From a virus: 29,256 nt of DNA. The notes below the pieces were generated by a model. That model was not told the origin of the DNA, did not search any database, and saw nothing but the letters and a program-made list of their open reading frames with translations. The position numbers were made by a program, and so were the translations under genes. Below are positions 18,984 to 26,378 of the stretch, one piece after another. The stretch lies in IMG/VR virus record IMGVR_UViG_3300025141_000527, positions 1 to 29,256 of that record; one strand, written 5' to 3'. The stretch's first letter is position 1. The number at the start of each line of letters is the position of its first letter.

Positions 18984-20681
18984 ATGGCCATACAAATTTT
19001 AGAAAACACCCTATTAAAGCTACTTGTTAGGAGAGGTACTGATCATGATCGGCAGCAAATTACTCTTGAATCTGGTGAGTTAGGTTATTCAACTGATACA
19101 AAGAGATTGTATATCGGAGACGGTGTAACAGTAGGTGGGGTAATTGTTGGTAATAAATGGGCTGGTCAGCATGCTGACCTAACTTCACTCGCACCAGTTG
19201 CCAGCGGGGATTATGCTTATGATACAGACAATCACGAAATAAAAGTATGCACTAAAGGAAATGGTAGTGTTGCAAATGATTGGACAACAGTATCAAATTT
19301 AATAAGCGCGCTTGATAAAACAGTTTCAATTAATCCAACGAACCAAATTAAGATAGGTGTTCGTACAGATGCCGGGGGTGGGGGATTATCTGCTGGTAAT
19401 ATAGATTATGATGCACTAGGAACCTCTATAACACTAGATGTATCTAATAGAGTAGCACTTAGCTCTACAATAAGTGTTGATAATATAACTCGAAGAAGTA
19501 CAGGTTTAACGGACTATTTAACATTACCCGGTAAATTAAAAATTAACACACTTGATTATACTTTTCCAAATACAGGGCCACAGACCGGTGAGTTTCTAGG
19601 TTATAATACTACTGATGATGCATTAAATCCGGAATTAGCTTGGCGGGTACCAAAAGTGGTATACTCTGCTGTATCTCCTACCACAGCAGCTCTTATACCA
19701 GTTGGTTCTATTCAACCATATGCTGGTCCACTATCAAGTGCACCATATGGTTGGTTAAATTGTAACGGACAGTCAGTTGATGCAGTAACGTATTCAGAAC
19801 TTCTTACTGCTATTGGAGGTCAATATGGTCGTACTTTCTCAGACAATACATTTAATGTACCAAATCTAAGCGCAACATTTATTCATGGATTTGTTCCCGG
19901 GACAGGTGCTGCTCAAAGTCTTGGAAATCAATTCCCAGCTCGTGGAGTAGGACTATCAGCACAAAAAACATCTCTATCAGCTGTTGGTATGAACTTCATT
20001 ATTAAGGCATTTGGTGGAGTAACTAATCCAACACTGACTGTTGGTAAGAATTTATCTGCTACTATTAGATCCGAGTCAGGTCAAACTCAAAATGTAACAG
20101 ATTCAGCATTTAATCCTCTTAGCGGTGAAATAATAATAACAAGGCCACAGCCCGGAATGCAAATATTTACAACACCGGGTATAACTGATACATTTACAAT
20201 GCCAGACGGTATTTCTTATGTTAAGTTTTATGTAACTGGATCTGGATCTCCAGGTAAATCAAGAAGCGGTAATGCAGGATCTACAGCTATTGGATATCTT
20301 TCTGCAAAACCAGGAACAGAGTTTCGAGTTAAGGTGGCGGCCGCACCAGTTGGGTATACTAGTGGTAAATCTAGTTATATATATGAACCTGTTGCAGATG
20401 GTAATGATCCATTAGTTACGGCACCGGGTGGATTGTATAGTAAAGAGGGCGCATCAACACCAACAGTTGTTGAAAGTCTTTATTTACCAACAGAAACATT
20501 AAAATTATTAGGCGGTGTTGGTTATGTAGATACAGACTCTTCCGATGGAGATGAAGAAGGCGTTGGAGGCTCCGGATTTTATGGTAACAGCCCAGCTTAC
20601 GGTGGTGGTCAGGGATCTCATAGTAATGACGATTCCGGGCCGTCTCCACGGACCGGTATAGTTGTGTTTGAGTGGAACTAG
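18984..20681 (+). CDS. Tail fibre with collar domain and Gly-rich tip (paralogue 2)
   Basis: 565 residues, built like its neighbour. Residues 7-55 hold the LLVRRGTDHDRQQITLESGE / GYSTDTKRLYIGDGVTVGG head. The collar domain at about 238-310 reads PVGSIQPYAGPLSSAPYGWL, NCNGQSVD, YGRTF, FNVPNLSATFIHG. After a shared AVGMNFIIKA segment the proteins diverge. Here the last 170 residues are glycine-, serine- and proline-rich, ending in a GGSGFYGNSPAYGGGQG-type sequence and TGIVVFEWN. The terminal strand after a Gly-rich region is common in fibre tips. The pair looks like a tandem duplication with exchange of the distal region, as expected for receptor-binding proteins. Confidence 0.82.
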   Translation: MAIQILENTLLKLLVRRGTDHDRQQITLESGELGYSTDTKRLYIGDGVTVGGVIVGNKWAGQHADLTSLAPVASGDYAYDTDNHEIKVCTKGNGSVANDWTTVSNLISALDKTVSINPTNQIKIGVRTDAGGGGLSAGNIDYDALGTSITLDVSNRVALSSTISVDNITRRSTGLTDYLTLPGKLKINTLDYTFPNTGPQTGEFLGYNTTDDALNPELAWRVPKVVYSAVSPTTAALIPVGSIQPYAGPLSSAPYGWLNCNGQSVDAVTYSELLTAIGGQYGRTFSDNTFNVPNLSATFIHGFVPGTGAAQSLGNQFPARGVGLSAQKTSLSAVGMNFIIKAFGGVTNPTLTVGKNLSATIRSESGQTQNVTDSAFNPLSGEIIITRPQPGMQIFTTPGITDTFTMPDGISYVKFYVTGSGSPGKSRSGNAGSTAIGYLSAKPGTEFRVKVAAAPVGYTSGKSSYIYEPVADGNDPLVTAPGGLYSKEGASTPTVVESLYLPTETLKLLGGVGYVDTDSSDGDEEGVGGSGFYGNSPAYGGGQGSHSNDDSGPSPRTGIVVFEWN

Positions 20682-20701
20682 TTGCCTTATAACGCGTAGA
20701 A

Positions 20702-20709
20702 TATAACTA
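20702..20709 (+). promoter_or_regulatory. Weak late-box candidate TATAACTA
   Basis: TATAACTA, one mismatch inside the TAAATA core, lies four bases before the ATG of the small gene at 20714. Listed because the 32-base gap has no better signal. Confidence 0.25.
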
Positions 20710-20713
20710 CAAT

Positions 20714-20881
20714 ATGGAAGAAGTTATTGTCGAGGGTCTAAATTTTGAAGATTTTGTAACTTTAAAAGATATATTATTAAATAATACTAGTTTTAATTAC
20801 AAACAATATCAGTTGCATGCTGATACTGGCATTTTAATTGAAAAAATAGATAAAATCATACAAGTATTTGACGATGAATAA
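20714..20881 (+). CDS. Tiny unknown protein (55 aa)
   Basis: An ATG frame of 55 residues starting MEEVIVEGLNFEDFVTLKDI and ending IQVFDDE before TAA at 20879-20881. It is acidic, with a predicted helix in the middle, and has no membrane segment. It fills what would otherwise be a 208-base gap between the second collar fibre and the 70-residue gene. The next small gene follows after eight bases, so the two look like a pair. Its last codons form the left arm and loop of a strong hairpin (20856-20893). Codon use is as AT-rich as in its neighbours. Function unknown. Moderate confidence because it is short. Confidence 0.6.
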   Translation: MEEVIVEGLNFEDFVTLKDILLNNTSFNYKQYQLHADTGILIEKIDKIIQVFDDE

Positions 20882-20893
20882 ATACTTGTATGA
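20856..20893 (+). promoter_or_regulatory. 14-bp hairpin covering late box and start codon of the 20890 gene
   Basis: TCATACAAGTATTT (20856-20869) and AAATACTTGTATGA (20880-20893) are perfect reverse complements, separated by ten bases. The right arm contains most of the AATAAATA box and the whole ATG at 20890-20892. In RNA read through from upstream, the start codon would be paired. RNA started at the late box would lack the left arm. No U tract follows, so it is not an intrinsic terminator. T4 genes e, soc and 49 use hairpins in this way. Confidence 0.65.
20877..20884 (+). promoter_or_regulatory. Late-promoter-like AATAAATA box
   Basis: AATAAATA overlaps the stop of the 55-residue gene and lies five bases before the ATG at 20890. 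Bases 20880-20884 are part of the right arm of the hairpin at 20856-20893. Confidence 0.55.
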
Positions 20894-21102
20894 ATGCAAA
20901 CGTTTGCAGAGCTAATGCACTCTGTGAAGAGTTTTCCGACTATGTTATATATGATAACGAGTTAGATAGCATTCTTTTTAATATACCGTTCCAGTATTTT
21001 GAAACAATATATGTCGAGCTAGGTAAATTAGGGTATGAATTAGTGTTTAAGACCCAAATCAAGAAAACAAATTCTCTAACCTGTACTTTTATAAAGGAAT
21101 GA
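20890..21102 (+). CDS. Small unknown protein (70 aa), hairpin-controlled start
   Basis: 70 residues, MNANVCRANALCEEFSDYVI onward, ending LTCTFIKE. It has three cysteines (two near the N-terminus, one near the C-terminus), a Tyr/Asp/Glu-rich middle, and alternating hydrophobic strands that fit a small alpha/beta fold. There is no signal or membrane segment. Its ATG lies inside a perfect 14-bp hairpin that overlaps its own late box. This suggests tight repression on readthrough RNA and translation only from late RNA. Expression timing like that of virion genes is implied, but function is unknown. Confidence 0.65.
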   Translation: MNANVCRANALCEEFSDYVIYDNELDSILFNIPFQYFETIYVELGKLGYELVFKTQIKKTNSLTCTFIKE

Positions 21103-21105
21103 GTA

Positions 21106-21113
21106 ATTAAATA
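21106..21113 (+). promoter_or_regulatory. Late-promoter-like ATTAAATA box
   Basis: ATTAAATA in a 16-base gap, five bases before the ATG at 21119. Between box and start is only an AT run. Confidence 0.45.
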
Positions 21114-21118
21114 TATAT

Positions 21119-22045
21119 ATGGCAGCATTAGCAGGATTTCCAACTGATATATCATTACCCGCGGAGGCGAGATATTACACTTTCGTAGAGATTGGTAAGT
21201 CCTTTAATTCGAATTATGATATAACCTGGTCTTTTCAATATAAACTTCCAAGCACAAGCTTCGGTGAAACGGCTAAATCACATAATTATCAGTTAGGGTT
21301 TTCAACATTTTTAACTAATCTACCCAGACCGCTCTCTTGTCTACCGGGACAGTATCTAGGTGATCAAGATCCAGAATTTATATTATCAGCGCATGCCTTA
21401 TTAACTGAAGGATATACCAAAGCATTCGTGCTGTCTTCTTCACAACCTTTAAAAACTGAATCAGATTCGACAATTTTGCTCGAAGGCGCTATATTAAGTG
21501 GAATGTTAGTAAAGGTCGCATTTGATTCTACCGGTGATTATGCTTTAACCGGGCGAGATGATAGACCTGGTGTAAAGCCACACCAGGTATTAAGAGAGTC
21601 AATCGTTGTACGAGATTTTCTTCATAATGTACTTGCTTATAATCATCTGTCTTCTATATCAACTACCTTTAGTACAATATCTACTGATACATATAGAACA
21701 TTAAGATTCAGATATGTCAATCTAGGGCAAACACTATATATTGATACCCATAACAGCGATAATACTACTTACACCGTATTAACTGCTATTGATTTAGGGT
21801 CTAGATATAGTGGTTTATCAAATATAGAAAACGTTTATTGTGGATTTGCCTTTTCCACTCCTATTTCAGCAAATTATGCAGCACCTGAGGCAGCTTATCA
21901 ATTAAGCGCAAAAGACTTTTTCTTAAGAAACTTCCATGTTGAAGGATATGAGGGCAGCCAAGTACTTACTGAAACTATACGCACCCCTAGCTTAAGTACA
22001 GTGCCAAATACACCATATACAACCGTATCTAATATTACAGCATAA
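21119..22045 (+). CDS. Beta-rich, lectin-like virion protein
   Basis: 308 residues. The succession of strands, DITWSFQYKLPSTSFGET, then NYQLGFSTFLTNL, ILLEGAILSGMLVKVAFDST, LRFRYVNLGQTLYIDTHNS, VYCGFAFSTPIS and FFLRNFHVEGYE, resembles an L-type lectin/concanavalin-like jelly roll. It ends in a Thr/Ser/Pro-rich tail (IRTPSLSTVPNTPYTTVSN) that anticipates the Thr/Pro-rich composition of the next protein. Its stop shares one base with the next start (TAATG), so the two genes are tightly coupled and their products may assemble together. There is no signal peptide. A glycan-binding or fibre-associated role is inference from the fold-like pattern. Confidence 0.7.
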   Translation: MAALAGFPTDISLPAEARYYTFVEIGKSFNSNYDITWSFQYKLPSTSFGETAKSHNYQLGFSTFLTNLPRPLSCLPGQYLGDQDPEFILSAHALLTEGYTKAFVLSSSQPLKTESDSTILLEGAILSGMLVKVAFDSTGDYALTGRDDRPGVKPHQVLRESIVVRDFLHNVLAYNHLSSISTTFSTISTDTYRTLRFRYVNLGQTLYIDTHNSDNTTYTVLTAIDLGSRYSGLSNIENVYCGFAFSTPISANYAAPEAAYQLSAKDFFLRNFHVEGYEGSQVLTETIRTPSLSTVPNTPYTTVSNITA

Positions 22046-25000
22046 TGGCAACACCTTCTCCAAATTCAAATGATTCAACACCGGGTCCTTATGATCCGAC
22101 ACCGAATCCTAATGATTCAACACCGAATCCTACGTCGACAAACACAGGGAAGACAGAGCCTACGTCGACAAAGACAGGGAAGCCAGAGCCTACAAGTATA
22201 AATTTAGGGAACCCAGGTGTTGAGATTCTGGACGTTGATTGTACTGTTGTTACATATCCTTTATTAGGTGGTGGGGGAATTCCTAATTCTTTTGCAAATA
22301 CAACGGGTGTTGTTAACATAAACTCTATTACTATAAGTAATGATTTTGAAGGCCAGGTTGACTATTTTATTGAAGATTATCACACTCAAGCAGAGCTCCA
22401 AGATGGTGTGTCCGCAGCCGTTAATCGTAGCGTTGATATAAACATACCGCAATTAACGTTAGTATCTGATCCTGTTGAAGGAGACGGGAGCATGGACGTA
22501 AGTATTGCTCTACAGCAAATTGTAGATGGTGTACCATATGTTAAGAATATAACAAAAAATATATCGAATCCGGCGGATGCTTTTCGGCTTACCCCAGAGC
22601 AGTTTGAAGCACTTAAAAAGAAGGAAGAAGCAGATGCAGCCGCGGCTGAGGCGGCGGCGCAGGCTGCGGCTGCGGCTGCAGCCGCGCAGGAGGCAGCAGA
22701 TAGAGCTGCAGCGGACGCAGCCTCAGCAGCCGCGCAGGAGGCAGCAGATAGAGCTGCAGCGGAGGCAGCTGCCGCCGCTAGAGAGGCTGAAAACGAAGCT
22801 CAAAGAAAGGCGGATGAAGCTAACCGAGCTAATAATAGAGATAGTAGCCAGCCCCAGGTGGATATAAAGGATACTTTTATAGCAACTACAGGACCGGGAA
22901 GCGTTAGGGAAATAGAAGAACAGTTAACATTAGCAGTCAGCAAAGCTGGTGTATCTGAAGCGGAAGCTGGATTGGCCCTTGATGCTAAAATCCCTAGGGA
23001 TTCTAGAGGTTATCGGCCAGGGTTAAAATGGCTTAAACGTGTAATTGATCAAAAAACGTTTAATAACGCGTTTGAATCCAGAGTTAACAACGCTGAAGCA
23101 GCTGGGAAAGCTGCTGAAAAAGCGGCCGCAACTGTAGTACCTTTATCAGAAGCTGCTGAGGAAGCTATTAAAACTTGGATAATTGCTTTAGATGTTTCTC
23201 GTGTGGAAGGTATAGATCAGCCCATAGATCCATATTTAAGCGACACATTACAGGCAGTTAATTTACTAAAACAGGCTGCCAACTCCGCAAAAGAATTAGG
23301 AAGCGTTTCACAGGCCTTAGGATCAGAGGTTGGTGCGAACTCACGATGGAGGATTACTCGATTAACAGAAGACGCGGCTATAGCTTCAAATGATGTATTA
23401 GGTCCAGTTGATAAAGCACTTGAACTTTTAACAATCTATTCTCAAATAAAAGAACAAGTGGATGCTGCGGCTGCTGCTGCTGAAGAGGAGCGCGCAGCTG
23501 AAGCTAGAGCTGAGGCTGCTCGGCTAGCCGAGGAAGAAAGAAAGGCTGAGGAAGAAAGAAAGGCTCAGGCAGAGAGAGATCGTAAGGCTCAGGCAGAGAG
23601 AGATCGAATAGCTGATGAAAAGAAAGAAGCTGAAGATCGTGTCGCTGCACGAGCAGCGCAAGCAGAGAAAGATCGTTTGGAGAGAGAGCGACAGGAAGCT
23701 GAGAAAGAAAAAAATGAAGCGGAGCGCGTTCGGCGCTTAGAAGAGATTCAGAAGAAAAGAGATGAAGTTCGAAGGCAGCAGAGGGATGACTTATTACCCA
23801 CGTTAAGTGAAGAAGAGCTAACACGTCGTATTAATACAGCGCAGCAAACTCTTACAGATATTGAGTCCGGACTAAGAGCTGATCCTCTAGGATTATTATC
23901 AGTATGGACCGCGGAGGATTTACAGGCGTATCAAGCTGAAATACAGCGAAGAGGTGAAGAGGCAAAAGCAAGTTTAAGAAGATTACGTGAAATACAAGTT
24001 CAGGAAAGAGATGATCTAATACCTACATTAACAAGTGAAGAGTTAACAGAACGTATAGAATCTTTAAAACAATCCTTATCTAAAATCCAGGCCGGGGAGA
24101 AGGGGTTTAGTGACCCAACCGGATTGGCAGTAGGTTATATATCTGAAGATATAGAGGCATATGAAGAAGAATTAATTCCACGCGGTGGAGTCGTTTTTGA
24201 AGAGGAACAACCTTCAGATGAATGCTGTACTCCTATTGCAGATTGGAAGTGGGAGCCGAGTGCAAATCCTGGGGAACAGACTTGGGCTGATGGGTTACCA
24301 CCAGAATTAGGAATATTTGAAATAGATGATGTAACTACAGGCAGCAACTGGGAAAGCGTAATTGTTAGACATCTTGGTAAATGTTATTCTATTATCGATA
24401 AGCGGCGCGCTAACAGGATACCTAGGTATCCTGACATACCACCGGATGCACAAAATCCAAATAACCCATGGGAGTTATGTAACGGTCACGGAAGGTGTTG
24501 TGAAGAAGGTGATTCTGATGATACTACACCGGATGATACTACACCAGATGATACTACACCAGGTGTCACACCGGAGCCATGTCCTGAAGGATTGGTAAGG
24601 AATGAACTAACCGGGGAGTGTGAATACCCACCGTGTCCAGCTGGGCAGGAAAGAGTTAATGGGGAGTGTGTTGACGTGTGCCCCGAAGGGTGGAGAAGAG
24701 ATTCTGAAGGTAATTGTTATGATCCAGAAGAAGAGGATGAAGATGAATCAGATGGTTCCGGAAGTGGTAGTCCGGTTGATGATATAATAGAGCTTCCCAG
24801 TTTGATATGGTCGGATCCTACAAATGATAGTGGCGACTTTACGATATACGACGACCCAACAACTGAGCCTCCGTATAATACCCCACCACCTTATACTACG
24901 CTACCATACACCACTCCGCCGTACACTACTCCGCCGTATACAACGCCGCCGTACACTACTCCGCCGTATACAACGCCGCCATACACCACCCCACCGCCGC

Positions 25001-25311
25001 CATGTACCACCATACCGCCGCATATAGTGCCACCAAGCAACACCGGTTTTTTGGCTGATGAAGATGATGATATAATTGAGATTATAACAGATCCACCAGA
25101 TCCACCAGAGCCGCCAGAGCCGCCAGAACCTCCGACATTTATATACCCAGCTCCAATTTTACCATTACAGACCCCGTTCTTAATGAATGAGGTAGTAGTT
25201 ACTGTACCGACAACCACAACGACCACAACCACTACTACGCCAGCACCGGTAATAACTACTACAACAACATTATGCCCTGAAAATGAGGATTGCAATACTT
25301 TGCAATTTTAG
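22045..25311 (+). CDS. Mosaic coiled-coil, Cys-rich, mucin-like virion protein
   Basis: 1088 residues in clear blocks. Residues 2-55 are a Pro/Thr/Asn repeat region. About 65-185 is a beta-rich domain. About 190-275 is an Ala-rich coiled coil with a 16-residue tandem duplication. About 470-580 is a highly charged coiled coil (EEERKAEEERKAQAERDRK). Two copies of a 75-residue repeat start at R580 and R655 (RDDL(L/I)PTL). A Cys-rich part spans 726-892 (CNGHGRCCEEG; CPEGLVRNELTGECE; CPAGQERVNGEC). Three DDTTP units (825-839) come before an acidic stretch. Six YTTPP units (about 955-984), PPEPPEPP, and a Thr tract with TTTPAP (about 1053-1076) finish the chain. This suggests a long fibrous stalk with an extended, possibly glycosylated end. 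The glycosyltransferase gene follows. No family recognised. Confidence 0.75.
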   Translation: MATPSPNSNDSTPGPYDPTPNPNDSTPNPTSTNTGKTEPTSTKTGKPEPTSINLGNPGVEILDVDCTVVTYPLLGGGGIPNSFANTTGVVNINSITISNDFEGQVDYFIEDYHTQAELQDGVSAAVNRSVDINIPQLTLVSDPVEGDGSMDVSIALQQIVDGVPYVKNITKNISNPADAFRLTPEQFEALKKKEEADAAAAEAAAQAAAAAAAAQEAADRAAADAASAAAQEAADRAAAEAAAAAREAENEAQRKADEANRANNRDSSQPQVDIKDTFIATTGPGSVREIEEQLTLAVSKAGVSEAEAGLALDAKIPRDSRGYRPGLKWLKRVIDQKTFNNAFESRVNNAEAAGKAAEKAAATVVPLSEAAEEAIKTWIIALDVSRVEGIDQPIDPYLSDTLQAVNLLKQAANSAKELGSVSQALGSEVGANSRWRITRLTEDAAIASNDVLGPVDKALELLTIYSQIKEQVDAAAAAAEEERAAEARAEAARLAEEERKAEEERKAQAERDRKAQAERDRIADEKKEAEDRVAARAAQAEKDRLERERQEAEKEKNEAERVRRLEEIQKKRDEVRRQQRDDLLPTLSEEELTRRINTAQQTLTDIESGLRADPLGLLSVWTAEDLQAYQAEIQRRGEEAKASLRRLREIQVQERDDLIPTLTSEELTERIESLKQSLSKIQAGEKGFSDPTGLAVGYISEDIEAYEEELIPRGGVVFEEEQPSDECCTPIADWKWEPSANPGEQTWADGLPPELGIFEIDDVTTGSNWESVIVRHLGKCYSIIDKRRANRIPRYPDIPPDAQNPNNPWELCNGHGRCCEEGDSDDTTPDDTTPDDTTPGVTPEPCPEGLVRNELTGECEYPPCPAGQERVNGECVDVCPEGWRRDSEGNCYDPEEEDEDESDGSGSGSPVDDIIELPSLIWSDPTNDSGDFTIYDDPTTEPPYNTPPPYTTLPYTTPPYTTPPYTTPPYTTPPYTTPPYTTPPPPCTTIPPHIVPPSNTGFLADEDDDIIEIITDPPDPPEPPEPPEPPTFIYPAPILPLQTPFLMNEVVVTVPTTTTTTTTTTPAPVITTTTTLCPENEDCNTLQF
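22678..22773 (+). repeat. 48-bp tandem duplication in Ala-rich coiled coil
   Basis: Two units, 22678-22725 and 22726-22773. The first 38 bases are identical in both copies and the last ten diverge. Each encodes about 16 residues of the type AAQEAADRAAA. The segment is GC-rich in an otherwise AT-rich gene because of GCN Ala codons. The near identity at DNA level suggests recent duplication. Confidence 0.8.
24517..24561 (+). repeat. Three 15-bp units encoding DDTTP
   Basis: GATGATACTACACC(G/A) occurs three times in direct tandem, giving DDTTPDDTTPDDTTP between the two Cys-rich blocks. The copies differ only at the last base. Confidence 0.85.
24892..24996 (+). repeat. Seven 15-bp units encoding YTTLP and six YTTPP
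   Basis: One YTTLP unit is followed by six YTTPP units with no interruption. The units at 24922-24951 and 24952-24981 form a 30-bp higher-order duplication differing by one base, so the array probably changes by slippage or recombination. The product is a Tyr-spaced Thr/Pro array like a mucin or plant cell-wall repeat. Confidence 0.88.
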
Positions 25312-25322
25312 TAATTATTAAT

Positions 25323-26150
25323 GTGGAAAAGCTTACTATTGGAACTTGTGTTTATGACGATTACGAAGGTCTTTATTTTACAATACAGTCTTTAAGATTA
25401 CATCATAAAGAAGTATTAGATAGATTAGAATTTGTTATTATTAATAACAATCCAAAATCTCCACAAGGAAAAGAAATACGTAAATTTGTTGAATGGATAA
25501 AGGAGCCAGTGACATATGTTGAATTTGATGCATATTCTGCAACTTCTTTAAGAAATAAAATATTCGGGTTAGCAAATACAGAATACGTATTAGTATTAGA
25601 TTGCCATGTATTGTTAGATCCTGGAAGCTTAGAAAAGCTTTTAGAATTTTATGATACAGGTAGAGATCATCGTAATTTATTACAGGGGCCGTTAATATAT
25701 GATGATATGAAAAATATAAGTACGCACTTTGATTTAAATAAGTGGGGCGGGGATATGTGGGGGGTATGGGCTACAGATAAAAGAGGAAAAGATATTTCTG
25801 CAAAGCCATTTGAAATACCAGCGCAAGGTTTAGGTGTATTCACCTGTAGAACAGACAGTTGGTTGGGGTTTAATAAAAAATTTAGAGGTTTCGGTGGTGA
25901 GGAAGGATATATTCATGAAAAATACAGAATCGCTGGCCGGAAGACAGTTTGCTTGCCCTTTCTCCGGTGGTTGCATAGATTTGGTAGACCACTTGGAGTA
26001 CCATTTAATCCAACTAAGGAAGATAGATTCCGTAATTATATGATCGGTTTCCAAGAAATTGGAAAGGATACTAACGAAATTATCGATAGATTTAAGGATA
26101 AAATATCAAAGACATATATCCAGACTGTTAAAGACGAGTTAGGATTATAA
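25323..26150 (+). CDS. GT-A fold glycosyltransferase, polypeptide GalNAc-transferase-like motifs
   Basis: 275 residues from GTG 25323. A TTG at 25290 would add eleven residues inside the previous gene, and the ATG at 25321 is out of frame. It begins directly with the first GT-A strand (KLTIGTCVYDDYEGLYFTIQ). It has the nucleotide-binding VIINNN strand at about 37-43 and LVLDCH at about 90-95. This D-x-H replaces the usual DxD and is the form typical of GT27 polypeptide GalNAc-transferases. Later come GFGGEEGYIHEKYRIAG (about 190-206) and FLRWLHRFG with a His at 218, arranged like the acceptor and metal-binding C-terminal part of that family. It should transfer a sugar from a UDP-type donor. 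Its position behind the Thr/Pro-rich virion gene suggests modification of that protein. Family GT2 is the alternative. Confidence 0.8.
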   Translation: MEKLTIGTCVYDDYEGLYFTIQSLRLHHKEVLDRLEFVIINNNPKSPQGKEIRKFVEWIKEPVTYVEFDAYSATSLRNKIFGLANTEYVLVLDCHVLLDPGSLEKLLEFYDTGRDHRNLLQGPLIYDDMKNISTHFDLNKWGGDMWGVWATDKRGKDISAKPFEIPAQGLGVFTCRTDSWLGFNKKFRGFGGEEGYIHEKYRIAGRKTVCLPFLRWLHRFGRPLGVPFNPTKEDRFRNYMIGFQEIGKDTNEIIDRFKDKISKTYIQTVKDELGL

Positions 26151-26160
26151 ATTACCTAAC
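26138..26160. other. Inverted repeat between convergent genes
   Basis: GTTAGG (26138-26143) and CCTAAC (26155-26160) flank an 11-base AT loop at the six-base overlap of two convergent genes. There is no T tract on either side, so it is not a standard terminator. It may slow or block opposing transcription. Confidence 0.3.
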
Positions 26161-26378
26161 GTAGCTTCTACCTTGAGATCATGTTTCATTGAGTGGAATC
26201 TCTCATCGATATATTTTTGAAAAGCTAATGGTTTAATCCATTTATTACTCGCGATATCGATATCTTCTCTTCCTCCGACCACTTCAAGGGCTTCTATTAA
26301 ACAAGCCCATCGAACTAGTTCATCAAAATTCATAGTTTTTGTCGTACCGTCTTTTAGTGTAAATTTATGTTTTTCCAT
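26145..26378 (-). CDS. Small unknown protein (77 aa)
   Basis: 77 residues, MEKHKFTLKDGTTKTMNFDE, then helical segments (LVRWACLIEALEVVGG and LAFQKYIDERFHSMKHDL) and a short tail. It is soluble and of mixed charge, with no motif I recognise. The pattern of a short beta hairpin followed by two helices could fit a small regulator. Its 3' end overlaps the glycosyltransferase gene by six bases in convergent orientation. The 17-base GGAACTATAATATAATA element lies nine bases before its ATG, inside the end of the upstream gene, so it may have its own promoter. Confidence 0.7.
   Translation of the reverse strand: MEKHKFTLKDGTTKTMNFDELVRWACLIEALEVVGGREDIDIASNKWIKPLAFQKYIDERFHSMKHDLKVEATLGNL

Noticed and set aside
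22577-22867. Plus-strand Arg/Gln-rich frame of 96 residues
   Set aside because: A frame-shifted reading of the Ala-rich coiled coil repeats.
24892-24996. CRISPR-like array
   Set aside because: Units are contiguous 15-mers in frame with no spacers; this is a coding repeat.
25290-25292. TTG as start of the glycosyltransferase
   Set aside because: It would overlap the preceding gene and add eleven residues before the first GT-A strand. GTG at 25323 fits the fold start.
24891-25295. Minus-strand frame of 134 residues rich in GVVYGG and SGG
   Set aside because: It is the antisense reading of the YTTPP and PEPP repeats. Its repetitiveness simply mirrors the sense repeat, and it has no promoter box.
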